A program made the translations under genes and the position numbers. Source: Planctomycetota bacterium (GTDB lineage: Bacteria; Planctomycetota; Phycisphaerae; UBA1845; PWPN01). From it: a stretch of 9,118 nt of DNA. Each line of letters opens with the position of its first letter. The first letter of the stretch is position 1. The notes beneath the pieces were generated by a model, which saw only the letters and a list, made by a program, of their open reading frames with translations, ran no database searches and was not told the origin of the DNA. Where the stretch lies: assembly GCA_016209665.1 (NCBI GenBank), contig JACQVT010000913.1, positions 1 to 9,118 on the forward strand. Reading direction: 5' to 3'. Shown piece by piece: positions 1-5,579 of the stretch.

Positions 1-80
1 AAACAAACGCTGCAATCCATTCAGTTGCGCGGAAACTCCTGGGCGGTGAACCCAAGTCTCGATAACAAACTCAACTCCAA

Positions 81-260
81 TGCCAGGACACCACGCCCAT
101 CGCGGTGGGCATTCGCCGCAAAAACGACCCGGCCGCCCCCGACGAAGGTAACCCCCAGAAGGTCTCGCCCAAGATCGACATCAACCGCCATGTGCCGGGC
201 CAGACGTTCGCGGGCAAGTCGAAGCTCAGCCTGGAATGTGGCAGCGACGACTCGTTAGTC
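81..260 (+). pseudogene. CotH-like kinase domain fragment (gene remnant)
   Basis: Read in the frame of position 81, about 60 codons have almost uniform G or C in the third position, unlike the flanking DNA. They include the peptides VGIRRKNDPAAPDEG, PQKVSPKIDINRHVPGQ and FAGKSKLSLECGSDD. This pattern matches the N-terminal part of CotH (spore-coat-like protein kinase) domains, which read roughly VG-R-KG, K-S-KIDIN-YV-GQ-F-G-KKLSLENG. The family is common in planctomycetes, usually as large secreted proteins. A TAA at 63-65 closes the frame upstream, there is no ribosome binding site, and coding character fades after about 260 although the frame stays open to 362. Both ends of the domain and its catalytic residues are missing, so this is a relic rather than a gene. 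The family match is from memory of the motif and is moderately secure. Confidence 0.5.
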
Positions 261-398
261 AAAAATGAACATCAACGCACCGGTCAGAATCGGACGGAGT
301 CTCGTCATGAGCGATGTCCTTGCTTGGACACTCGGAATGGAGTCGGTATGGCCCCGGATTGACACAGACTGCGGGGCGCCGTTCGTAGCCTGCGGGTT

Positions 399-425
399 GT
401 TTATCGGCCACTGGCGCCGACAAAC
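399..425 (-). other. Hairpin in the 3' region of the minus-strand operon
   Basis: GTTTATCGGC (399-408) and GCCGACAAAC (416-425) form a ten-pair stem with a seven-base loop. In plus-strand RNA one pair is an A-C mismatch. In minus-strand RNA the same pair is G-U, so the stem closes completely. That favours a structure formed in RNA transcribed leftwards, from the ribulokinase and glycosyltransferase operon. No strong U-tract follows, so it is not a textbook intrinsic terminator. Confidence 0.35.
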
Positions 426-433
426 CGAAACAG

Positions 434-464
434 ACCGAGTGGCAGTAATGTGAGGTCACTCGGT
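434..464. terminator. Possible weak terminator hairpin
   Basis: ACCGAGTG (434-441) and CACTCGGT (457-464) form an eight-pair perfect stem around a 15-base loop, about 130 bases past the stop of the minus-strand glycosyltransferase gene. Reading leftwards, the stem is followed by TCTGTTTCGGTTTG, which is only moderately T-rich. It could serve as a weak terminator or a 3'-end stabilising structure for the minus-strand transcript. The symmetry does not settle the strand. Confidence 0.3.
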
Positions 465-595
465 TGTGTGTGGGGTTGTGCCTTGGACACCTTCCCGGAA
501 CTGCAGTGGATAGTGGATCTGGCCGGAGGTCTTCCGTGGACACCCGGCACGCGCTGGGGCGCCGGCACGGTGCACTCCGGTACTCCCCGATCTCG

Positions 596-2257
596 CTACG
601 AGGAAGCCTTCGCTGCCAGCAGCGCGTCGAGTTGGCGTCGGGCGACGTGATTCTTGGGATCGGTCTGGACGACTCGCCGGAGTTCCGCGATCGCCTCGTC
701 GAGTCGGCCGGTTTGAGCCAGCAGCCGGGCCAGGTCCATGCGGGCGGGCACGAGATCGGGTTGGAGACGCAGGGCCTCGCGGAACTGCGCGATGGCCTCG
801 TCGAATTGCTTTTGCGACACCAGGGCCATCGCCAGGTTGCAGCGGGCCCGCACGTACGCCGGATCGATGCTGACCGCCTGTTGGAGCCGGGCGATCGCAT
901 CCGCGGGCCGGCCTGACTGAAGCAGGGCAAAACCCAGGCTGTTGTGGGCGATCGCCGAGTTGGGGGCCACCGTCACCGCGGCGGTGGAGTCCCGGATCGC
1001 CTCGTCGATCCGACGGTCGGCCATGCGGGCGGCTCCCCGATTGACGTAGGCCTCGGGCGAATCGGGGGCCAGCCGAATCGCCTCCTGCCAGTGAGCCTCG
1101 GCCCGGTCCAACGTCCCGAGGCGAACGAGGGCATTGGCGAGGCTCAGATGCAGTGGGGCGGCGTCGGGCCAGTATCGCAGGGCCGTCTCGTAGTTGCGGG
1201 CCGCCTCGGCGAACTGCCCCATCCGAGCGAGGTTGAGACCGATTTGACCATACAACTCGGTCGAGTCGGGGCTGACCCGCAGCGCCTCTCGCAACATCTC
1301 GACCGTCTTGTCCGGCCGGCCGATGCCCTCGTAGTGGGCGGCGACATTGCCGAGTGACTGCGGGCCCGTGCTCTTCTTGATCGGGTAGGGCACCTGGCCC
1401 ACCGCGGTGGCGGCGGCGACCACGCCCACCGCCGCGCAGACCTTCGCGAACGCCCGCTGCCGGAGAAGTCGAGCGATCTCCACCAGGCCAAAGCCGGCGA
1501 AAACCGCCAGCACCGGGACGCACACCATGCGGTACCGCGACGAGACATAGAAGATGAGCAGGATCAGTAGCGTGGCCGCCACTTGCAGCAGCAGCACCAT
1601 GATCGCGGTCGGCTGCCGGCCGCGTCCCCGGGCCAGCCCGACGATGGCCAATCCGACGATGATCGAGAACGGCACCGCCAGCCACCGCAGGATGGGCACC
1701 TGACCGATCTCGTAGTACGTCTCAAAGCTGTCGAGTTCCTCGCGATTGTTCAAGGAATACAGCAGCTTGCTCTCCACGATCAGCAGGGGGGCGTACAGCG
1801 TCGCGACTACCATTCCCGCCAGCCCCGCCCGAGGGTCGAACAGCCGCCGCCCCAGCAGATACACGAGCCCAAGGCCCACCACCCCCAGCATCGACTGAAG
1901 GATGTACACCGGCACGTAGTGATGGCCGAACACCGCATAGAACAGCCCGAGCAGATACGGATACATCGGGGCCAGATAGAAGGGCGTCGGCCCCCAACCC
2001 TGCCCCGACGCTACTTTCATCGCCCATTGGTCGTAGTACGCGGCATCGACAATCGGGATGTTGAAGTAGGGCAGGCGCTGCGAGCACAGAATGAGGTAGA
2101 TGATCCTGATCGCCAGCGCGACGGCCACCACCGCCGCCAGCGCCCAGGGGAAGGTCCTCGGCTGGGAGCCTATCCTGCGACCCTGAGATCCGACCGGCTG
2201 GAACCCGGCCCCACATGGGTTTTGGGACAGGCGGTCGCGATTGTCGTTTCGAGGCAT
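596..2257 (-). CDS. GT39/ArnT-like membrane glycosyltransferase with seven C-terminal TPRs, core apparently truncated
   Basis: A protein of 553 residues from the ATG at 2257; a TTG at 2278, overlapping the ribulokinase stop, is an alternative start, and neither has a good ribosome binding site. After a cytoplasmic leader, a membrane segment (about 37-57) leads to IVDAAYYDQWA (about 69-79), the loop acidic motif of GT-C enzymes such as PMT, ArnT and GT83, which move sugars from polyprenyl-phosphate donors on the outer face of the membrane. YLAPMYPYLLG follows, as usual in the family. After ES at about 162-163 the sequence jumps to KLLYSLNNREELDSF, which in relatives lies near the end of the membrane domain. 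About eight membrane segments remain, against the usual 11-13. Residues from about 300 to the end form seven TPRs with A-x-x-x-[FYW]-x-x-A-[LIV] spacing. It follows the ribulokinase by 13 bases and is probably co-transcribed. The GT call is good; activity is doubtful because of the missing middle. Confidence 0.8.
   Translation of the reverse strand: MPRNDNRDRLSQNPCGAGFQPVGSQGRRIGSQPRTFPWALAAVVAVALAIRIIYLILCSQRLPYFNIPIVDAAYYDQWAMKVASGQGWGPTPFYLAPMYPYLLGLFYAVFGHHYVPVYILQSMLGVVGLGLVYLLGRRLFDPRAGLAGMVVATLYAPLLIVESKLLYSLNNREELDSFETYYEIGQVPILRWLAVPFSIIVGLAIVGLARGRGRQPTAIMVLLLQVAATLLILLIFYVSSRYRMVCVPVLAVFAGFGLVEIARLLRQRAFAKVCAAVGVVAAATAVGQVPYPIKKSTGPQSLGNVAAHYEGIGRPDKTVEMLREALRVSPDSTELYGQIGLNLARMGQFAEAARNYETALRYWPDAAPLHLSLANALVRLGTLDRAEAHWQEAIRLAPDSPEAYVNRGAARMADRRIDEAIRDSTAAVTVAPNSAIAHNSLGFALLQSGRPADAIARLQQAVSIDPAYVRARCNLAMALVSQKQFDEAIAQFREALRLQPDLVPARMDLARLLAQTGRLDEAIAELRRVVQTDPKNHVARRQLDALLAAKASS
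2160..2217. repeat. REP-like dispersed repeat, two hairpins inside the N-terminal coding region
   Basis: Within the first 35 codons of the glycosyltransferase gene are a short perfect hairpin GGCTGGGAGCC (2160-2170) and an imperfect one CCGGCTGGAACCCGG (2194-2208), followed by CCCCAC. On the coding strand this reads GAGFQPVGSQGRRIGSQ, low in hydrophobic residues and unrelated to the glycosyltransferase fold. Peptides such as GAGFQPV recur at unrelated protein ends in planctomycete genomes, as expected of a dispersed palindromic repeat read as protein. Repeat status cannot be proven from a single copy here. Confidence 0.35.
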
Positions 2258-2270
2258 GGGGGCTCTGGGT

Positions 2271-3959
2271 TCAGGCAATCCCGCGGACGCGGTCGCGGAT
2301 CGCCAGCAGGTCCTTCATGACGTTGAACTGGCATGCGGTCGAGCGGGTGCCGAAGGCATCGTGGACCTGCCGGTACAAGCGGAACAGTTCGTCATACGCC
2401 GCCCGGCGGGTCGGGTCGGGCTTGTAGGTCTTGGCTTTCAGCCCGCACATCTTCGTCTGGGCATCTTCGACCGAGTCGTAGCCGCCCGCGGCCTTACCCG
2501 CCACGACCGCTCCGAAGATGCACGAACCCAGGGCGCAGGTCTGGCTCGACCGGCTGGCTTTCATCGGGCGGCCCGCAGCGTCGGCGTAGATCTGCATGAC
2601 GAAGGGATTCTTTTCGGCGATGCCGCCGCAGTTGATGACCTCGTTCACCTTGACGCCGTACTCCTCGAACCGCTCCATGATGATCCGGGCGCCGAAGGCG
2701 CTGCCCTCGACCAGGGCCCGGTACACCTCGGCCCTCGTCGTGTGCAGCGTCTGCCCGATCAGCACGCCGGTGAGCCGCGGGTCCACCAGCACGGTGCGGT
2801 TGCCGTTGTTCCAGTCCAACGCCAGCAGGCCCGACTCGCCCGGCTTGAGCCTGGCCGCCTGGGCCGACAGCGTCGCGTGGGACTTGTTACCCCGGTCGAA
2901 CTGGTTGACGAACCAATTGAAGATGTCGCCGACCGCCGACTGCCCCGCCTCCAGGCCGAAGTATCCCGGCACGATCGAACCGTCGACGATTCCGCACAGG
3001 CCGGGAATGTCCGGCAGCGGCTCGGTGTTGGGATGGATCATCATATCGCACGAGCTGGTGCCGAGGATCTTTGCCAGCGAGCCGGGCTTGACACCCGAAC
3101 CCACCGCGCCCAGGTGAGCGTCGATGGCACCCACGGCCACCGGCGTGCCTTCCCGCAACCCGCCGAGGGCCTTGGCCCACGCCGCCGACAGTCCGCCCGC
3201 CCGCTCGCTGGCCGGCCAGGCCCGATCGAACGTCTTGTTGCGGCGTACGTCCGCCAACTGCTCGTCGATTGTCGCGAGGAACTCGGCCGCCGGCAGCGAC
3301 CAGTCCGCGTGGTACATGGCCTTATGGCCGGCGGCGCAGACGTTGCGTTTCCAGGTCGCCGGGTCGCTGTTGCCGGTCAGCACCGCGGGGATGAAATCGG
3401 ACTGCTCGACCCACGCCGCCGCCGCTGCCATCACTTGCGGCGCCACCCGGAGGCAGTGCAGGGCCTTGGCCCAGAACCATTCACTGCTGTACGTGCCTCC
3501 GCACTTGGCCAGGTATTCGGGATGTTGCTCCGCGGCCAAGCGCGTGATCTGGGCGGCCTCCTCGAATGAGGTGTGGTCCTTCCACAGCCAGGCCAGGGCA
3601 TTGACGTTCTTCCTGAAGCGTTTATCCTCGGCCAGCGGCACGCCTTGGGCGTCAACCGGCAGGGGGGTGCTGCCGGTGGCGTCCACGCCGATGCCGATGA
3701 TCTTTGCGGGATCAAAGCCCCTGTCCACCGCCTTGGCCGCCTTGACCGCCGCCCGCGTACATCTGGTCATGGCCGTCAGCCAGTCGCCCGGGTTCTGCCG
3801 GGCCACGTTCGGGTCCTTGCGATCGAGGATGATGCCGGCCTCGCCGCTCGGGTAGGGGGCTACCGCCGTGGCCACTTCCCTCCCGTTGGCGGGATCGACG
3901 ATCAACGCCCGGGCGGTATTGGTGCCGAAGTCCAGACCCAGACAGTACGTTTTCGCCAT
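2271..3959 (-). CDS. araB: Ribulokinase (FGGY carbohydrate kinase)
   Basis: A protein of 562 residues, close to the 566 of the E. coli enzyme, that phosphorylates L-ribulose with ATP to L-ribulose 5-phosphate in cytoplasmic L-arabinose use. The start at 3959 gives MAKTYCLGLDFGTNTARALI, placing the phosphate-1 loop at residues 8-15, and has GAGGA six bases upstream; the in-frame extension to 4010 adds nothing family-like. Further ribulokinase signatures are GVDATGSTPLPVDAQG (91-106), LWKDHT (125-130), GGTYSSEWFWAKALH (154-168), CAAGHKAMYH (208-217), GAIDAHLGAVGSG (277-289) with the catalytic base Asp280, the GTSSCD adenosine-side loop (300-305), GLEAGQSAVGDI (335-346), LDWNNGNR (381-388), and INCGGIAEKNP (442-452). 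All expected regions are present, so it should be active. No araA, araD or arabinose transporter is in the window, so the substrate rests on family motifs alone. It probably leads a two-gene operon with the TPR glycosyltransferase. Confidence 0.93.
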   Translation of the reverse strand: MAKTYCLGLDFGTNTARALIVDPANGREVATAVAPYPSGEAGIILDRKDPNVARQNPGDWLTAMTRCTRAAVKAAKAVDRGFDPAKIIGIGVDATGSTPLPVDAQGVPLAEDKRFRKNVNALAWLWKDHTSFEEAAQITRLAAEQHPEYLAKCGGTYSSEWFWAKALHCLRVAPQVMAAAAAWVEQSDFIPAVLTGNSDPATWKRNVCAAGHKAMYHADWSLPAAEFLATIDEQLADVRRNKTFDRAWPASERAGGLSAAWAKALGGLREGTPVAVGAIDAHLGAVGSGVKPGSLAKILGTSSCDMMIHPNTEPLPDIPGLCGIVDGSIVPGYFGLEAGQSAVGDIFNWFVNQFDRGNKSHATLSAQAARLKPGESGLLALDWNNGNRTVLVDPRLTGVLIGQTLHTTRAEVYRALVEGSAFGARIIMERFEEYGVKVNEVINCGGIAEKNPFVMQIYADAAGRPMKASRSSQTCALGSCIFGAVVAGKAAGGYDSVEDAQTKMCGLKAKTYKPDPTRRAAYDELFRLYRQVHDAFGTRSTACQFNVMKDLLAIRDRVRGIA

Positions 3960-4045
3960 GGCGGGTCCTCGCTCGTGGATCGGTGTGAGACCGGCTCTGA
4001 GCGGCGTCATTCGCCTCGCGCCCCGCCGGTCCGCAGCCGCTGAGC

Positions 4046-4074
4046 ATTGGACCGCTCATGTCCACGAGTGTCAA
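4046..4074 (-). promoter_or_regulatory. Candidate sigma70 promoter for the ribulokinase operon
   Basis: On the minus strand a perfect TTGACA (4074-4069) is followed after 17 bases by TCCAAT (4051-4046), a four-of-six match to the -10 consensus. Transcription would begin near 4039 and leave a leader of about 80 bases before the ribulokinase ATG. The perfect -35 box with ideal spacing stands out in GC-rich DNA. No operator for an arabinose regulator is evident. Confidence 0.45.
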
Positions 4075-4114
4075 GCCAGCATGCGCAGGCACTGGGAGTG
4101 GAGCTGTGATCGAG

Positions 4115-4159
4115 TTGCCTGTCTGTCATCCTTGCGGTACCCGCCAGGCAACAGGATGA
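4115..4159. other. Interlocking inverted repeats (pseudoknot-capable) upstream of the PIN gene
   Basis: Three inverted repeats lie within 45 bases: TTGCCT (4115-4120) with AGGCAA (4146-4151), TCATCCT (4126-4132) with AGGATGA (4153-4159), and the tight hairpin GCGG-TAC-CCGC (4134-4144). The first two cross, so RNA could form either stem or both as a pseudoknot, while the inner hairpin fits inside either. It sits about 85 bases before the PIN-domain gene start. As DNA it could be an operator; as RNA, a leader structure. Function is unknown. Confidence 0.3.
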
Positions 4160-4230
4160 TGAAGACCGCCAGCGATGGCCTGGTCGGCTGGGCCGGTCAT
4201 CATGACTTGGCCGCTGGTGGGGATACGCTG

Positions 4231-4236
4231 AGGAGG
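4231..4236 (+). promoter_or_regulatory. Shine-Dalgarno site for the broken PIN gene
   Basis: AGGAGG lies seven bases before the ATG at 4244. This near-perfect site fixes 4244 as the original start and shows that the segment before the internal TAG was genuinely the beginning of the gene. The next in-frame ATG (4388) has no such site. Confidence 0.75.
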
Positions 4237-4243
4237 CGATCGA

Positions 4244-4702
4244 ATGAAGACTGTTTATCTGGACGTATCATGTCTGAACCGGCCATTTGACGACCAGGCA
4301 CAGACCCGAATTCGACTGGAAGCCGAGGCGGTCACGCTCATCTAGGAACATATAGACAGGGGCCAGTACCGGCACGTCTCTTCGCAGATGGCGGAAATCG
4401 AGATTGCTGCCATCACGGATTCGGATCGTCGTCGACGGATAACTGCGTTTTTGCCTTCCCGGCCGGCTAGGATTAGACTGAAGCCGGCGATGTTTGAGCG
4501 GGCGTTAGCACTCGAAGAGATGGGTTTCAAGCCCGCCGATGCCCTCCACGTAGCGGCTGCCGAGGCACTGGGGGCGGACGTGCTCCTGTCTTGTGACGAT
4601 CGCCTTTGTCGCAGGGCTTTGGCGAAGCGGTCCCGGTTGCGGGTTCGCGTCGCCAACCCGCTCGCTTGGCTGAAGGAGGAATCGAATGCACCAGACGCTT
4701 GA
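4244..4702 (+). pseudogene. PIN-domain (VapC-like) toxin gene interrupted by an amber codon
   Basis: Read through one stop, the frame encodes 152 residues of a complete PIN-domain protein, the fold of VapC-type ribonuclease toxins. [18 protein letters not shown] opens it, with the first metal-binding Asp at 7. EIEI (51-54) supplies the central acidic residue, GFKPADALHVAAAEALGADV (94-113) the third with Asp99, and LLSCDDRL (114-121) the last with Asp118. Codon 34 is TAG (4343-4345) between TLI and EHIDRG. Relatives usually have leucine there, as in LILERIDRG, so one T-to-A change of TTG explains it. Start, ribosome binding site and the rest of the frame are intact, so the damage looks recent, or is a sequencing error or a suppressed stop. 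Restart at 4388 would lack Asp7 and should be inactive. The last 17 bases overlap the small partner gene. Confidence 0.82.
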
Positions 4703-4916
4703 CCAAATCCGTCGCGAAGGGTTGCGGGCCCTGCAAGAGCGCCTTGGACGAGCGGGCATGATCCGCTTCCTTCAGCAGTTCGAGACCGGCAGCGGTGACT
4801 ACGCCGTCGAGCGGCACAAGTGGGTCGATGGCACGTCACTGGCCGAGTTGAAGTCACTGGCGGGCAAGACGAGCAGCCGGCGCCGAAGACCGTCCCGTCG
4901 TCGTCCCGCCGGTTGA
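4686..4916 (+). CDS. Small basic protein, probable partner (antitoxin) of the PIN-domain protein
   Basis: A 76-residue protein starting MHQTLDQIRREGLRALQERL, with AAGGAGGA (4673-4680) five bases before the ATG, one of the strongest ribosome binding sites in the window. The central part contains GMIRFLQQFETGSGDYAVER, a pattern I recall from short proteins encoded just after PIN-domain genes, followed by a WVDG turn and SLAELKSLAG. It overlaps the toxin frame by 17 bases, so the two were translated as a pair. The order is toxin first, the reverse of most vapBC loci. The last 16 residues (KTSSRRRRPSRRRPAG) are strongly arginine-rich and may bind nucleic acid. No standard antitoxin DNA-binding fold (AbrB, RHH, HTH) is visible, so the antitoxin role is inferred from context. 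Confidence 0.65.
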   Translation: MHQTLDQIRREGLRALQERLGRAGMIRFLQQFETGSGDYAVERHKWVDGTSLAELKSLAGKTSSRRRRPSRRRPAG

Positions 4917-4940
4917 TTCGTGCTCTCGGCTGAGTACACT
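4913..4940 (+). promoter_or_regulatory. Candidate promoter giving a leaderless DUF4416 mRNA
   Basis: TTGATT (4913-4918) and TACACT (4935-4940) are separated by 16 bases. The -10-like box ends six bases before the ATG at 4947, so the expected first transcribed base is the A of the start codon. No Shine-Dalgarno sequence precedes this ATG, which agrees with leaderless translation. The -35 box overlaps the stop codon of the preceding small gene. Confidence 0.4.
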
Positions 4941-4946
4941 TCCCGC

Positions 4947-5579
4947 ATGGGCGTTGTGCGTCCACCGAGGCCGGTGAACCTCATCTGCGGACTGATGTCG
5001 AACGATCCGGATCTGATGGCACGCGCCGTCCGCCTGCTCCAGCAGCACCAGGGTCCGACCGACGCCGTCAGCGACCTCTGGCCGTTCGACACCACCGACT
5101 ACTACGCCGTCGAGATGGGCGACGACCTGCAGCGACAGTTCATCTCGTTTGAGCGGCTGATCGATCCCGGCCAACTGGCGGGCATCAAGCTGCTGACCAA
5201 CACCCTCGAGCAGCGGGTCTGCCACGACGTCGGCCTGCCCGAGCACCAGCGGCGCGTCAACCTCGATCCCGGTTACATTTCGCTCAGCAAGCTCGTGCTG
5301 GCCACGACCAAGGACTACTCGCATCGCGTCTACGTGGGCAGCGGCATTTACGCGGAGGCCACGCTGCACTACGAGAACGGGCGGTGGACGGCTTGGCCTT
5401 GGACGTACCCGGACTACGCCGGCCCACGTTACCACGCGTTCTTCGATCGGGTGCGGGAGGGCTACAAAGCCAAGCTCAACGTACCGGAAGGCGGGCAGGA
5501 TACTCGCCCCCCAATCGAGCGCTACAAGGCCAAGCTCAACGCGCCGCCGCCGGCCGGGCAAGGGAGTATCGAGCCGTGA
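4947..5579 (+). CDS. DUF4416 family protein
   Basis: A 210-residue soluble protein of the DUF4416 family, whose biochemical role I do not know. Recognisable features are the opening PRPVNLICGLMSND, WPFDTTDYYAVEMGDDLQRQ (about 41-60), FISFERLIDPGQLAGIKLLT, RRVNLDPGYISLSKLVLATT (about 100-119), KDYSHRVYVGSGIYAEATLH, and WTAWPWTYPDYAGPRYHAFF near the end. Many conserved aromatic and acidic residues suggest an enzyme or ligand-binding fold. I chose ATG 4947 because the family starts at this point; the GTG at 4920 would add only nine residues. The C-terminus after REGYKAKL is extended by a tandem duplication (see 5461-5541). Its TGA overlaps the GTG of the next gene, so translation is coupled to a glycan-lipid transferase, which hints at a role in surface polysaccharide synthesis or its control. 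Confidence 0.88.
   Translation: MGVVRPPRPVNLICGLMSNDPDLMARAVRLLQQHQGPTDAVSDLWPFDTTDYYAVEMGDDLQRQFISFERLIDPGQLAGIKLLTNTLEQRVCHDVGLPEHQRRVNLDPGYISLSKLVLATTKDYSHRVYVGSGIYAEATLHYENGRWTAWPWTYPDYAGPRYHAFFDRVREGYKAKLNVPEGGQDTRPPIERYKAKLNAPPPAGQGSIEP
5461..5541 (+). repeat. 60-bp-period direct repeat at the DUF4416 C-terminus
   Basis: Two 21-base segments beginning GCTACAAAGCCAAGC (5461-5481) and GCTACAAGGCCAAGC (5521-5541) differ at one base and lie exactly 60 bases apart. Each encodes YKAKLN. The bases that follow each copy still share a weaker match around CGGGCA, as expected of a tandem duplication that has drifted. The period is a multiple of three, so the frame is kept and the protein gains about 20 residues. 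Confidence 0.7.
5561..5566 (+). promoter_or_regulatory. Ribosome binding site selecting the GTG start of the GT4-type transferase
   Basis: AGGGAG lies nine bases before GTG 5576. Together with the GTGA overlap with the DUF4416 stop, it supports this start over the longer upstream reading of the frame, which would run antiparallel to family expectations and add a proline/arginine-rich leader. Confidence 0.6.

Larger units (their letters stand above)
261..595. other. Non-coding gap downstream of the TPR glycosyltransferase gene
   Basis: No reading frame here has coding-like third-position bias or a recognisable product. The stretch holds two hairpins at 399-425 and 434-464, listed separately. 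It also has a direct repeat CCGGCACG at 544-551 and 562-569, just past the stop codon of the minus-strand gene. Its base composition is less GC-rich than the neighbouring genes. It is most simply a 3' untranslated and decayed region between the CotH remnant and the minus-strand operon. Confidence 0.5.

Noticed and set aside
544..569. Direct repeat CCGGCACG as a possible att site or operator
   Set aside because: Two 8-base GC-rich copies 18 bases apart are expected often by chance here, and no integrase or regulator gene is nearby.
456..1685. A 409-codon minus-strand frame over the TPR region
   Set aside because: It is an out-of-frame reading of the TPR glycosyltransferase gene, rich in Arg, Gly and Pro, without repeats or a start site. 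The adjacent frame holds the regular TPR pattern.
2241..3569. A 442-codon open frame on the plus strand
   Set aside because: It is antisense to the ribulokinase, whose motifs are complete. The predicted protein is a low-complexity Arg/Gly/Ala-rich sequence with no recognisable domain.
3960..4010. N-terminal extension of the ribulokinase to position 4010
   Set aside because: The added residues do not resemble the family, and the ATG at 3959 has GAGGA at proper spacing and begins exactly at the conserved nucleotide-binding strand.
4231..4345. TAG read as a recoded amino acid (pyrrolysine-type)
   Set aside because: No downstream recoding element or tRNA-Pyl context is visible, and the site is not a known recoded position in PIN proteins. 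A point mutation from TTG is the simpler reading.
4388..4702. A stand-alone 104-residue gene starting at the internal ATG
   Set aside because: No ribosome binding site precedes it and it lacks the first PIN beta-strand and Asp7. It is better read as the downstream part of the amber-interrupted gene.
5384..5575. Upstream extension of the sugar-phosphate transferase frame
   Set aside because: It overlaps the DUF4416 coding region out of frame and gives a soluble Arg/Gly/Ala-rich leader. The GTG at 5576 has AGGGAG nine bases upstream and starts directly before the first membrane segment.
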